A stretch of DNA of 64,000 nt, from NCBI RefSeq assembly GCF_000006565.2, contig NC_031477.1:3256043-3320042 (forward strand). Reading direction: 5' to 3'. The translations under genes and the position numbers were made by a program. Every line of letters starts with the position of its first letter. Position 1 is the stretch's first letter. Positions 1 to 13,035 of the stretch are shown here, piece by piece. Below the pieces are notes generated by a model. That model was not told the origin of the DNA. It saw nothing but the letters and a program-made list of their open reading frames with translations, and did no database searches. The stretch comes from Toxoplasma gondii ME49 (Eukaryota; Apicomplexa; Conoidasida; Eucoccidiorida; Sarcocystidae).

Positions 1-3000
1 TTGTGGTGTATGAACACCTGCGGGCGGCTCTCCCGCTCCTCCCGCAGCTCTCCGTGGACCCCACGAAGTACCGCGTCTGGCGCCAGGCCTTTCTGCACGC
101 GAACGCGGACAATCCAGAGCTCTGCGAGTGTCTCTCGAGCCCGGCGCGGTCTCCGCGGTCCCCCTCGCGCGCGCGTCTGTTGGCAGAGGTTGCGCGCGCG
201 ACAAGGCCAGCCTTGGGTGGCGACACAAAGACTGGCGAAACGCCAGTCAAGCCGAACCTGCAGACGCCTGCTTCAATTCACATGGGTGTACCGCTGCCCC
301 TGCGCCTCCCCGAGGTGTTGCCTTTCAAACTCTCCGCAGGCGGATGTCGCATCGCGAAGGGTCGGACGTACCGGTGCGAGGACGCCTACTTTCTCCTGGA
401 GCGCGAGGGCGCCTTCGGAGTCTTCGACGGCGTCGGGAGCTGGGCCGCCGAGGGGATCGACGCCTCCAGGTTCTCCACGGCTCTCGCTCACGCATGCAGC
501 GCCCTCGCTCAGGAGCACCTGCAGCCTGGCGCGGTGTCTTCCCGTTTCGCGCGCCTCAATGTGAATCTCCGGGCTCGGGAACTCCTCGGCGAGGCGCACT
601 CCCGAGTCCGGCGCGAGAATCCCTCGGCCTGGGGCAGCAGCACGGCTGTCGTGGGCGTCTTCGACAGCTACCTAGGTCAGCTCGGCGTCGCTTGTCTCGG
701 GGACTCCGTGTTGACGGTGCTGCGGAGACAGATGATGCCCAAACAGCTTCAGTTCATGGCCGCGGGCGCGCGCGCGACGACTGCGGCGCAGATCCTCTCT
801 GCAAGCCCTTCGCAGGTCCCGCGCCTGATCCGAAAAATCCGGTATCGGAGTCTCGAGCAACGCTGGTCGAATGGCGCTCCTTACCAGCTCTCGAACTTGC
901 CGCCTGAACACGAGTGGGACGCGCTACGAGATCAAGGCTTCGAGCGCTTCGTTGAAGTCCTTCAGCGAATCGACAACGTCGGAGACAGTGCAGACATGGC
1001 GCGGGGACCCGCACAGCCCCTCGTGATGCATCCTGGAGACCTCATTCTCCTCTACAGCGACGGAGTCGCCGACAACCTGTTCGACAAAGAAATCGAAGTC
1101 TTTGCGTCTCTCGCGATCAGCCCCGAGGAAGCCGTTGCCATGGGCCTGGGCAGAGACGCGTGCACCAAGGCACAAGATGTCGCCGACATGATCTGCAAGC
1201 TCGCCAGACGAAGAGCTGCGGATAGGGTACGTCTCTGCGGGGGTTCATGGTTTATATGAAGGGCGTCCGGAGACGCAGAGAAACAGACATCGTGTGTGTG
1301 TCTCGGACAGACACAGACGCTCTGCCAGCCACGCACCTCTCAACATTCAGGTGGACAGGCATTTGAGACAAGAGCCTTTTGTGGGGACGTTGAGTTTCTT
1401 TTTCAGAGATCTCGCGTGAGTAGAACGCCTGTTCGGAGCCTTTTTCTTCCACGTTTGGATCTTCTCTCTTGGATTCGGTCCTCTTCGGCTCTTCCTCGTT
1501 TCTATGCTCTGCGTTCTGGCCTCTCTCTCCGTCTCTCTCCCCTTTAAACCGTCTCCGCGTTTCTCTGTGTTCTCTCCCTTCTAAGCTGCATCCCGCATGT
1601 TCTCGTCTCTGCTTCTCTGCGCTTTAGGCCTTCGACAAGCCTTTCGTTCCAGGCCCTCCAGGCGCGCGCCATGTGCCGCCGGGCCGCGGCGACGCGTCGA
1701 GCGCGGCGGCGAGGCGAGGAGCGAAGCGCGACGACATCAGCTGCGTGGCTATTTGGGTCGAGGGCTTGCCAGATCCGTCTTTTGAATCGTGCAAGGCCTC
1801 TGTCCCGACCTCGACTTCCGACGGTGGCGCTTCGCCCCCGACAGAGGCCTGCGCGGCCTCTACAACTGTCTCCGAAGAGAGCACCGGGGTCGCTGTGGCG
1901 ACTCCCCCACAGCGTGAGGAACCTCAGCCTCCTCCAGACATTTCAGCGCCTGCGCCTGAGTCGGGTGGAGAGCCGCCAGTTGGCGAGCTTGGGTCGTGTG
2001 AAGCTGACTTTTCACCCAGAGTGTCGAGCGCCAGTGTTCCAGAGGAAAACGAGGAAGAGAAGGCGCATGTGGAGCCCAAGGTGGACGAAGCGACAAAGTC
2101 GTCGTTTGCGGAAATGCGAGCAGGAAGTCGGATTCCCCTGCCGCCTCGGGGAGGCGGAGAAACACCCGTGGCGAAGACCGAGACGGCGAGTTCGCGCTCC
2201 ACAGCAGAGGCCCGCGGTGTCTCCGTGTCTCGGCCGGCGCCGCGTCTGAGCTGTCGTCGCGCGCCCCAGCGGCCGGTGAGCGCCTCACACATTCCCTTGC
2301 CGCTCGCGAAAAGCGCCGCGAGGCCGAGGGAGCTGCGGCGAAGCAGGACGCCGGGTGTGGTGTCAGGTCACCTCGCGGGGATCGCGCGAGCGAAGAAATG
2401 TCAGGACAGCTGTGCAAACGTTTCTTCGCAGGCTCAGGGACAAAGCAACTCTGGCCGGAGGTCGCATCCCGAGGCAGGATCGGCACATGCAACCGCCGCG
2501 ACGCCAACGAAGCTGCCGCATGCAGCGGCCTCCCGTGTCGGCGCGCTACCGTCTGGCGAGTCTGAGAGCGTGAGAGTGCCTCCTCAGAGCCCTGGAAAGG
2601 CGGCGCGCCGGCGAGGTGTGCCTGGAGGGACTCTACTTGGAGAGAAGGCGCCAGTCAGCGGAGACAGTGACCCGTCAGAGAAGCCAGCGGCGCCGGCCAA
2701 GCGACTCTCGGGGGCCGCCCGCGGAGCGGCTCCGGTTGACAGTGTGAACGGAACTGCATGCACTCCGCCGGCAGCAGCTTCCCGGGGCCTCTCCTGCACA
2801 CATTCTCCGCAGAAGGGAGTGTCTCGCGTTCTGACAAGGCTTGCGGAGAGAAGCACCCGCGGAGCACACAGCGCGCAGCTCGCGAAGAGGCTGGAGGCCG
2901 CACCTCTGTCTCGGAAGCGGCAAGCCACTTCGCCGCCGTCCCCCGTGCGGGAGCCTGCGAAGAAAATCCAGAAGCCGGCTGCCGCGGCGTCGGACTCCGT

Positions 3001-3667
3001 CTATAAGCCGAACGCGTCGTCCCCGCTTCCGGGCGACTCCACCGTGAGCGGAGACGACGCCGGCACCCCGGGAGCTGGCCGGCCTGAGGCGGGCCCAGGT
3101 GTATGTCCCCCCCAAGCGACGCCTCCACCGGCAGACCTTCCCAGACACCTGGCACGACCTCGCCAGACGGAGGGGGTCGCGGCGAGCGAGCCGAGAGACG
3201 CTGGGAGGCGGGAGGCAGCGACTTCTGTCGAGAGGATAAATGGCGAGACAAGGAAGTTCGCGTTGACGGAAATGAGCAAGTCCGATGAGGAAGGGAGAAC
3301 TGGGGAGGCATGTGAAGACGGCCGCGTTGTTGAATCGGTCGCTGAAGAAGGCGCAAAGTCGATGCGGAAACGGAGGTGTGTAGTAGACAGGGCTTCGACG
3401 AGAGGATGCTCAGCCACCGCTCGGTCTGCGCGGACTCCAGCGAGCGTCCTAGCTGGCAAAGAAACCTCCCTCCCTGCTCGCGTTCCGCCCGCTGCCCGGG
3501 CACACTCGCCGGTGAGGCAGAAAGACCTGATTCCTTCGACTTCCAGATGCATGCTCTCCCACCCAGTTGCCTCGGGACTCTCTCAGAAGAACTCGGAGAC
3601 AAACGGAAAACCGGAGCAACGACCCGCCAGTGTAGCGACACCGGGGACACTCCCGCCCGTCGCCTGA
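1..3667 (+). CDS. PTC7-type PP2C protein phosphatase with long disordered tail (5' truncated)
   Basis: Metal-dependent Ser/Thr phosphatase of the PP2C superfamily, closest in motif layout to the PTC7/PPTC7 group. The frame is open from base 3, so the N-terminus lies outside the window. Two exons are seen: 3-1226 and 1628-3667, with donor AGG|GTACGT, acceptor TTTAG and phase 0. Counting from base 3, the metal-binding acidic motif RCEDAYF is at residues 124-130, FDGVG at 141-145, GSSTA at 211-215, LGDS at 232-235, SDGVADN at 352-358 and, only after splicing, KRDDIS at about 441-446. All PP2C acidic positions look intact, so activity is plausible. About 640 residues follow the catalytic core, rich in Ser, Pro, Ala, Arg and Lys with no recognisable domain. 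PPTC7 orthologues are mitochondrial, but localisation cannot be judged here because the N-terminus is missing. Confidence 0.92.
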
Positions 3668-3793
3668 GCGTCCCAGAGAGAGAAGATGCACTGTCCCCTT
3701 TGTCGGAATCGAGAAGGAAGTTAAGGGACTCCGTTCAACACCTCGACACCGTACAGATGTTAATGGGCACAAGCACAGGTATGGTCACGGGCG

Positions 3794-3794
<1 letters not shown>

Positions 3795-3828
<34 letters not shown>
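3795..3828. repeat. (TA)17 microsatellite
   Basis: Uninterrupted TA dinucleotide run about 130 bp past the phosphatase stop codon, probably in its 3' UTR or just beyond it. Confidence 0.95.
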
Positions 3829-3830
<2 letters not shown>

Positions 3831-4525
3831 CGATACAAGCATGAAGTGGCGATCTACACACTCGCATGTGGTGAAATATGTCCGTGGACGGCCATTCGGG
3901 AGAGACCCCTTGACTCTTTTTTGGTGGACTCCATTACTTGAGAGGCTCAAATTTGAACATTTGAAGGAAGCCTTGATCTCAGGGACTCAATGCATGAGTG
4001 GAGGCTGTTGGACGGAGACTCAGGAGGGACCGAATGGTGCTGTAGAGACGCCGCCAGGAAGTTTGGGGACTCTCGGGAGCGACTCCTGCTCTCCGCGCCT
4101 CGAGCCGAAGACTGACGGACTGTCAACGACTGACCAAGAAGAAAGAGCCTCTGGGGTTGTGTAGATATCCGAAAAGAAGGCAGTGCTCACATTTACGCAT
4201 ACCGATGCACACCGGGGGACGTCACTAGCCTCCTTCTCGCCCAATATGAAGGCAGGGTCGCCAAATCGAAATTGAGACGAACGGCGAACGGGCCAGCCTT
4301 TTCTTCCACACCCGTTGAGGTGTCTGTTCCCACTTGGACTTTGCCGTCGTCTCATGGACCAGTTTGCGTTACGCGCAACTCGCTTGGCCTCATCACACGC
4401 GCATGCATATGCCAGCACAGAGTTCTCGATATAGGATGATGAGACACTCTACAGCTGCATCGTCGGTCATACGTCTTCCCTTGTCGCAATACGATCCTGT
4501 GGCTATCCCTACACAATCGCACAAG

Positions 4526-4652
4526 CATATATATATATATGTATATATATGTATATATATGTATATATATGTGTATATATGTGTATATATGTGTATATAT
4601 ATGTGTATATATATATATGTATATATATGTGTATATATGCATATATGTACGT
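4526..4652. repeat. imperfect (TA/TG)n array
   Basis: About 125 bp of TATATATG-type units, interrupted at near-regular spacing by G residues. It lies in the spacer upstream of NAF1. Confidence 0.9.
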
Positions 4653-7333
4653 ATGTCTGCCTCCGTCCTGTGCACATAATGGCACGTGCGTGGATTTGAG
4701 AGAGACGAGGGACTGCGAGGGGAGCGTTGTGGTTTTAGACTTTCCGTTCCTCGCTGCAAGGGTCGAACGCGATGTTTGTCAACGAGGGATTGGAATGTTT
4801 TCGGAGGGAATTTGGCCCGGCGACAGAGACACGGGGAGGTGGAGGGACGGAGCAGCGTCTGTCTCGCCATCTGGGTGTCACTGCATCGTCTCCAAATTCT
4901 CAGCGAGACAGAAAGTAGTATTACACTGCATTCGCGTCTCTGCCAAGAAGTTTCTCCCGTCCGAAAGAACCTGAATCTGTGGCATGGAGCGTGTAGGGGA
5001 GGAGGAGCCGTGAGAAGACTCGAGGCCTCAAGGCTCTCTTGACTTTCGTTGCGAGTCACGTCGGCAGTCCTTTTGTCCGTCGTGCATTTGTCGCTTTTTA
5101 TGCGCGCTGTCTGTCTTCTTGGTGCGTCTAAAGAGGCGTTGTTTCTCCGGGAGGGTCGTTCGGTGACACTGGATGCGACGGCTTTGTGCATGGAATCGGC
5201 GCTTTCGCCGCCCGTTTTCTTGTATCGCGTTGCCCCGTTTCGACCTTAAAGTGTGCCATGTAGCTTTTTCTTAACTTCTGGAAGGAAAATGCTTCGAGCA
5301 GACAGGCGTCGCGAGGATGCTTGCTCTGGCGGTGGCGGTCCACTACAGAGAGAGGGGCAAGACTCAGTTTCTCTCGAACGGTTTTCCTGGCTGGGGGGCT
5401 GCCCTGTTGAGCGACGGGAAGAGGCGCCTTGCGGTGTTGTGTGCACAGCCTCACCAGCAGATGCAGAGAAAAGAGCAGCGCGCGGCTGACTTTACAAAAG
5501 TTCATTTTCCTGGAAAGAAGCTGGTTCGAGATGGCAGCCTTCTCCGAACGCTAATGCGGTCAGAGGAACATCTGCGCTTGTTTTTTTTCCATTTACCCCC
5601 AACGTGCTTATCCGACTCGGCAAATTGTCAGAAAAGGAACTGTACCTTACTCGACCCTTCCCAGCCTTCATGTGAGGCATTTCTCCGAGACTTGCAGTGG
5701 AAGTCGTTATCTATGGTATGAGCATTCTCTCGCGGCGGTGCTGCAGACCAATCAGAACATGTTCCTTCTCCTTCCTTAACACAGTAATGTCCACTCAGCC
5801 TCTGTCCCGCCACAGCAGCTCTGTACCTTTCAGGGAGACTCAGTGACATCACTTTAGGGAAGAGAGCCTTACAGCTGTGTGCATGCCGACATCCACCAGA
5901 GACTGGTGTTTCCGCATTTGCTTCCCACTCTAGGATACAGAAGCACTTGCAGATTAATCAAATATTTAGATGGGTACACGAATATGCGTGGTGCATCTGT
6001 ACCTGCTGTAGTTCGTGACGATCCTGTGGTTTAACTTAAGAGAAGACGACGCCGGCGTCTCACACAGTCAAGTAAACATCCACAAAAAAGCAGCGAGGAC
6101 CAGGTGGAGGACGGTCAGTTGCGTTACAGACGGGCATAGACTCACGAACCAACACTACGCTCCGATGTGCCAGTGCTTTTTTTCAGGTCGGAAACCACGA
6201 AGCTCTGCGGGGAATAACGCGGGAGAAATGACTTTTGTTGAAAGAAAGTGCACGTTTCATCAAACAAATGACGCGCGAGAAACTACTGCGAGATACAGAA
6301 TAGCTTTCTCGCCACTCTGCAGGAATGTTTTCCAAAAAACGAGTCCTTGAAAACGCTTTGAGGTCCGGACACGAACCCCGGCATTGTTCTCTCCGTTGCT
6401 GACACAACTGCATTTGAAGGGTCTCTTCTAAAGTATTTTCACCTTTCGCTTTCGCTCCGGAGTGATTCGTCTTCCACTTTCGCCTCTTTCTTTTGCGCAA
6501 GTACTTCCGTTTTTTCTCTTCGGGGTCTCGAGCGAAAAGCCAGCTCCATTATTTAACAGGACCCGCTTGTGTAGATGGGGTAACCGCGGATCCGTTCTCC
6601 GACAGCTTTTCTTGGCGTTCTTCTGCAGCCGGAGAAGCAAAGACATCTTCTGATTGTCTAGCACAGAGCGTGAGGAAAATTGAAACGCGCGAAATGCGTC
6701 GTTTTACACTGCTTTCACAGGCGCAAGTTATGCATGCGCGCGGTAACGCGTGTTTCTCCCTCATCTCTGACTCAACAGGAGCTCCGAAGGTGCTCGACGC
6801 TCTCCGCTGTCGCGACTTGTCAACGTTCTTCCACTGATTTTTGGGCAGTTTCGAAGGAGGCCTGGACACTCCATTTTTCTGCCTTTCTCTTTTTAGCGAC
6901 TGCTCTTCCTTCCTCCCCACTGCCTTTCGGCGACCTCCCGGCTGGTCTCTCTGCCGTAGAGGGAGCGACAAGCCCCACAACTTTTGCCGGATGGTGCGGG
7001 AAGCTTATGCGAAATTACAAGTATAAATTTCAAAGATAAAGATAAAGCTGAACAGGAGTACAGGCGCGAGAAGACGAATGCTTCTGGAACTGCGGACTTC
7101 GGCAAGGGAGAACGCGAGATCCAGAGTACCCTTGTAACAGGACAGCGCGCGCATGCGGAGAAAACGGAAGAGAAATTCGCAAACGCAAGCGTTTTGTCTC
7201 CTTTGTGATTGCGTCTCCTCGTTTCTGGAAACTTCAGAGACGAAATCGATTTCACAGCAGCTCCCTCTGCTCCTTTGAGTTCTGTCGCTTCTTCCCTTGC
7301 TTCTCTTTCGTCTGGTTCGACCTCCAGCGCACA

Positions 7334-9428
7334 ATGGAGGCTGCTGGCGAATGCGCTCCTTCTTCTTCTTCTTCTTCTTCTTCCTCTCCTACTTCCTCGT
7401 GCTGCGACGGCTCTGGGTCTTCGCCGCCTGCTGAAGGAGTCTCTGTACAGGCCGAACGCGCGACAGATGCCGAGATGCCGGAGGCTTCTTCTGGTCGTTC
7501 GTTTTCCACTTGTGATGCTGCATGCGCGTCTGCATCAGAGAAGCAAGAAGTTGAGGGTACCGAGGAGCTGGCCGTCATCAGATCCCTTGGAAAAGCCCGC
7601 ACATCCTCTGTCAGCAGAGGCGAATCTTCTTCAGAAGAGGAGAGCGATGAAGAGGAGATGTCTCCCGAACGGAGACACGCAGCGAAGATGTCGGCTTTAC
7701 AAGAAGCTCTGCAGAGAGACCTGGTCATTGACGGAGATGCAGAAATCGACGACCTTCTCGTCGCTGCCCATGTTGCTCAGGTAAAATTCTTCGCTGAAGA
7801 GTAGAGAGTAGAAAGAAGCACGGGAGTGGCGAAGAGAGAGCGAGGAAGAAGATCATAAACGGGGGAGATAGAGAGAGGGAAGGAAAGAGGAAGAGAATAA
7901 GCGTTTTTTCCGCGAGAATCCAGGAGAGAAAGGACAGGGAGAGAGAGAGGAAGAACGGAAGAGGAGGGGAAGACAACGAAACAAAACAGAGAGTGAGAGG
8001 TGAAAGAGCAAGAGATGACACAGAGAAGGAGAGAACCCGCGGAAGGAGAAGGGGGACAGACAAAGGAAGAACGAGCTTGAGAAGTGAATGCAGGTCCAGG
8101 TGAGGTTCTGAGGTTTCCTGCGCGTCCAAAAAGAGAGTAGGGCCTGAGTTCCGATTGACGCCAAAGATGGAAAGAGATGTCCGTGAGCTCTTCGGGTCGT
8201 TCACCCTCTCTTCTGCGTATCTACTGTCCTTCATGCAGATCGAGAATCAACTCCTAGAGGCGCAGCAGAAGGCAGGCAACTTGAGAAATGAGACAATGGA
8301 GAAGCTGCTTTCGTCGGGGAAGGGCGCTTCTCTGTCAGAGGCAGCCGATGGCGAAACAGCGAGAGCCGAGAAGCAGGACGAGTCTGCGATGAAAGACGAA
8401 GGAGAAGAAGATGACGAAGACGAGGAGGACACAGACGACCAAGAAGTCCAAGCCCTTATGAAAAGTGAGACTGAGACAAACAGTCGTTGCATCAACAAAT
8501 CACAAAAAAGGGATCTCCCGACGCTTGCTCTGCTCACCTATTTCTGTGTCTCTGTCTGTTTCGGCCTCTTTTTGTGTAGATCGCCTTTTACCTCTTTCTA
8601 TACTCCATCGACACCCGGCCTTGTCTATCTCTATCTCGATCTCTGTCGGTCTCTATCAATCTATGTATCTCCACGCCTGTATCGCATACTCTGTCTAGTA
8701 TCTCTCTGCCTCTCTCTCTGTCAACGGTTTGGCTGGGATCTTTTCAGTACAGTCTGCTCGGAGCGTCTCTTTGTTTGGTGCATGAAAAACGACGACAAAG
8801 GTAGCTCTTCCGTCTCTGATCTTCTTCAACATAGAACGCATGCATGCAGGACTCGATGCGCTTCGCTGTGGTACCTGCGGGGGCGCAGAAGTCGCGCTGT
8901 CTCTCCTCTCTGTCTCTCTTGGACGCACCGCGAGGTGGACACACAGCCGGAATGGATGTCTTGACCTTCGTCGTTTTTGTTTCTTTTTTTCCAGATGAGG
9001 AGCGCTTTCGCCAGAGGCTCCTGCCTCATCCGGAATCTACGCCGACTGTGGCAGAAGCTCTGAGGAGAGCGAAGACCGCTTTGAGCGCCTCGACAGCTTC
9101 AGCTTCCTCTGGGCCCCAGGGGGCGCATGCAGAGAATGCAACGCACGCAGAGGCGAGTGCAGGAGAGCCGAGGATAGAGGGGAAGAAAGGAGCAGAGGAC
9201 GCGATCGGAAAAGAGGGGAAGGAAGACTACGCAGACAAATTGAAGGGATTGCTGGCCCTCATTGGAAAGGAACCGGAGGAAGACGAAATCGACGAAGAGG
9301 AAGAAGACGAAGGCAACGCGAAAGGAGAAGACGGAGACGCCCTCGGCATGTGGACAGGCATTGACGTACGTCACATTCAGTTACGACTTTCGCAAGTCAC
9401 GTATGATTTTTATACAGCTGTGCACACT

Positions 9429-9466
<38 letters not shown>

Positions 9467-12461
9467 TGTATAGGTTAACGTAGCTATCTTTATGTATATT
9501 CGGCTACATCGACATCTCTCCCTATTTCTAAGTACATCTCGTAGATGCATCGATATCTGTATACTTATATGTATGTGTGTATGTACGCGCATCTGTCTGT
9601 TTGTATCTCTCTCTTCTTCTATCTCGCTCTGTACATTTCTAGATGCATGGCAGTCGCGGTGGGTGTCCGTCATTTCTCGTGCTTGTCTCTCTCTGCCTTG
9701 GTGAGGGCCTTCTTTGACTGGAGACAGGGAGGCGAGGTCGGACACAACGCGTTGAGAACGTTGCATATTTCCGACTTCATTTCAAAAGACATTCAAATGA
9801 AAAACAATTCTGGAAGCCTGCGCGCGGGTGTCTTTTTTTCTCAGCCAATCGAGGTCGAGGGCTTGCCCGCCCAGGTCGCTCCCGACTGCGCTGTAAAGGC
9901 CTGCGGCGTCGTGCATGCGCTGGTGGGCTCGATGCTTGTCGTGAAGGGAGACGAGGTGAGAAAGGCCATCTGTCTCGCGCTTTTTCTAGAGACGCCTGAG
10001 GGTCCATCAGTTGCGCTATGCATGCCAGAGCTACCGACTGTCGGTGGCACCCGTGCATACATCTAGATGTCTGTGTGTGCAGAGAGAGAGAGGAAAGAGA
10101 TGCATATAGGTAGATGCAGGTGCAAGTGCAGAACGATGTATATATATATATATATATATATGCACATACGCTTACATCCCTATACATTTATATATATATG
10201 TATATATATATATATGTATATATATGTATATATATAAGGACATGTGTGTACATACGTGTACATTTGAGACAGAGAGCATCCATCGTTTCCAATGAGGGAG
10301 ATCCGTTTCCCGTTTTCTCTTCCTTGCTTCTTTTTCTCTTTTTTCGTCTGTTTTGCATGGAGGTTCCACCTCAGTTTACGTCGTTCTCCTCTGCAGAAAA
10401 AAAAGGACTGCGTTTCTTAGACGCGACGTTCTGTGTGTCTCCTCTGCTTCCCTCTTCGCGGTCTTATGGTCTGCTGTTTATTTCTTTGTTCGAGTGTTCT
10501 GCTCGGCTGACGGAGGCTGTCCATTTTTGCACCGTTTCGCAAAGTAGCCCCTCTCGTCGCGATCCGGACATCCACGATGCCTGGGGGTTTCTTCCGGTGT
10601 ACGCGACCCCCGCTCTGCCTGAGACATGCGTGCCGACTTTCAGAACAGCAATCCGATGGATCTCGGCTCCGTGGTTTGTCTGGAAGACAAAACCGTTCTG
10701 GGCGCCATCGCCGACACCTTCGGTCCCGTCGCGGCGCCCTTCTACGTGGTTTGTCTCCCCGAGGAACCTCCAGAATCTCGACAGAAGCAGCAGTCTTCCC
10801 CCGCTTCTCCCGCTTCGTCTCTCCGTTCTCGGCTTTCAGTGGGCCTGCGGGTCTACAGCGACGTGTTGCATTCGTCTTTCCTGTTGGGGCAGCACGGCCA
10901 GGTGCCTGCGTACTTGAAGTCTCTGCACAGGCCGCGTCTGCACTACGCGAGCGGCGAGGAGGACAACAGCGAGGACGAGGACGACGAGGACGACGACCGC
11001 ATGTCGTGCGTCTCGGGTGCGTCCTCGCGGTCCGCCAGCTCTCAGCGCAGTCTGCGAGGGCGGGGCCGAGGTCTCTCTGCTCTGGGCTTCAGGAAGGACG
11101 GCGACCGGGCGTCACGAGCGTGTCTGAAGGAGACCTACGAAGATGCCGGGAAAGAGATTTCTCCCGAGGAAGAGGCGGCGCTCGAGCTGCAGAAACAGCA
11201 GCGCGAGCAGCAGCAGAAACTCCGCACTGAAGCGATGCTGAGACAGTTTTCCCAGGCGCGGGGCGAGGGGCAGAAGCCTGCGAAGCCGGGCCTCTCGAGG
11301 GCCTCGGGCGGCCGTCCGCCCCCCGCCTGGGCGCCCCCTGTGGGGTGTGCATCGAGGCCTGCGTTCGCCGTCCCGGCTCCCGGTGGGGCCCGTGGAGCCC
11401 AACGGAGGTCGGAGGCCATAGCGGAGCCGCGAGGCGGTGACCGGCGACGCAGCGGATACCAGGGACCTGCCGGAGGCGAGGCTGTGGGAGGGGCGAGGTG
11501 TGGGGCAGGTCAAGAGAAAACAAGAGGAGGCGCGGGATCGACTGGCATGCATGCGCAGGCGTCATCCGTCCCCCCGCCGCCCTCGGGCCCCGAGGCGATG
11601 GGCGCCGTGCGGGCCAACTGCCCCTTGGTGGGGGGTGAAGCTCAACACACGGGTGCGGCCTTGCCCTCTGGATCTCTCGCCTCGCCCTGTCACCCGCAGC
11701 ACCCGCAGCCTCCTGCGTCGTGCCATGCCGCCGGTGCAGAGGCGCCACAGGGCTCCTTTGCCTTAGGCGCTGTTCCCCACTCACCCTCGGGGACTCACAT
11801 GCCGCGCCCGCATCCGCCTCCCTCGCACCTTCACACAGGCTGCTGCCACCGGCCACAGACGGCAGGGCCCGGGTGCGGCGCGCCTTCGTTTTCCTGTGTG
11901 CATGCGTGCGCATGCACTCAGACTCATGTGCCTGGCGGGGGCGCATGCAGTTACCCCGGCGCGCCAGGCGTGGGGTGTACGGGCTACGCGGCAGGAACAA
12001 ACGCGTCTGCATGCAGTCCGGGGCTCCCTGCCTTCCCTCACGGCTCGCCGCCCACTTCTGGATTTGGACTCGGCGTTTCGCATGCACTTGGTGCCGGGGG
12101 GCCAGGTGCGCCCGGGCAGTTCCACTGTCCCCTCGCGACATCGGGTGTCTCGACACCCCACCATGGAAGCGCGGCGTGTCTAGGCCCTTCGTTTGGGCAG
12201 CCCCACGGGTGGGCAGCCGCTTCCGCGACCCAGAGATGTTTCTCTCACTCGCACGGAGAACCGGGGAAGGCGGAGGCGAACCGCGGCACTGCCGCTGTCT
12301 CTTCAGTCCCTCCCTGGGCGCGGACCTGCGGCCAACCTGCCCCTCCGGCTTCAGGGGCATATACACCTCACGGCACAAGTCACCCTCCGCCTTCCAGTTC
12401 TGCCTTCCCTGCGACCGGCCAAGGCGTGAGGCCGCCTCCCCCTCCTCCTGCCTTTCGGTAG
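7334..12461 (+). CDS. NAF1: H/ACA ribonucleoprotein assembly factor NAF1
   Basis: NAF1 is a nuclear factor that binds dyskerin/Cbf5 during early H/ACA snoRNP assembly and is later replaced by GAR1. Five exons: 7334-7780, 8239-8464, 8995-9365, 9845-9955, 10644-12461. All junctions are GT/AG and phases agree, giving about 990 aa. The Gar1/Naf1 core spans exons 4-5 (residues about 349-424): [14 protein letters not shown], then [23 protein letters not shown] and APFYVV, the paralogue signature of a small beta-barrel with the GPV-x-x-PFYV strand. The N-terminus is a Ser run followed by acidic stretches (exons 1-3). After the core comes another acidic patch, then a long Pro/Gly/Ala/His-rich tail ending in a poly-Pro run, as in animal NAF1 but longer. 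ATG 7334 is the only ATG heading the frame. NAF1 was chosen over GAR1 because of the acidic N-terminus and Pro-rich rather than RGG-rich tail. Confidence 0.92.
7358..7390 (+). repeat. (TTC/TCT)n trinucleotide run in NAF1 exon 1
   Basis: A TTC/TCT-type run encoding a homopolymeric Ser stretch near the NAF1 N-terminus, a likely length-variable site. Confidence 0.85.
9429..9472. repeat. TA-rich array in NAF1 intron 3
   Basis: TATA run grading into GTAT units, inside the intron 9366-9844. Confidence 0.9.
10137..10236. repeat. TA-rich array in NAF1 intron 4
   Basis: Two TA blocks separated by about 25 bp within the intron 9956-10643. Confidence 0.9.
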
Positions 12462-12984
12462 AGCAGCAGAGAGGGTCGTGAAGGACACAAGTAGAAAAGG
12501 AAGCAGAAGAAAAAGCGAAAACTACCAACAAGACAGCAAGGGCGGCGGGTGCAGGATCGCGCGTTGCGAAGCAGTGGAACGAAAGGTTTGGAATCTGTGG
12601 CAAAGCGACTCAGCGAAGATGCGCATGCATACACATGCTTTTTTAGAGGCGGGTCCGCGTCCGCGGGGCGTGCTTCCAGAGGGAAAAGGAATCTACTGCT
12701 ACTGTTGAGACTCTTCTTATTCTTCTCTTCGGCACTCGTTTGTCAAGGACCACCCGTTCCAAACTGAAAATCCTGCTTCCTCGAGAGAAGCCGAAGTTTC
12801 GCGACGCTCGCGGAAGTGAAGGAATCTCAGAGCAAAGAGACATATCTGGTGAACGTAAAAGAGACCTTTCTACAGCTGCTGCCCACCGTCGACTTTACGT
12901 CTATCCACATGATAACGAATACAAGCTTCTATAGAAACACACGGCATCTCTACAAAGTATCTACTTTAGTATTCATGCATAAGT

Positions 12985-13035
<51 letters not shown>

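Larger units (their letters stand above)
3668..7333. other. spacer between the PP2C gene and NAF1
   Basis: Contains the 3' UTR of the phosphatase and the promoter and 5' UTR of NAF1, both genes reading rightward. Two TA-rich arrays lie near the left end (3795-3828 and 4526-4652). The open frames here are short, overlap one another on both strands, and show no family resemblance. No gene could be supported. Confidence 0.7.

Noticed and set aside
4352..5191. frames encoding Tyr-Ile repeats across TA arrays (also near 9492, 20104, 25442, 61155)
   Set aside because: Simple translation of (TA)n/(GTAT)n microsatellites, not protein genes.
11089..12603. 504-codon open frame on the minus strand, antisense to the last NAF1 exon
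   Set aside because: It mirrors the GC-rich third-position pattern of the real + strand exon, has no recognisable domain, and its frame carries no coding signature of its own.
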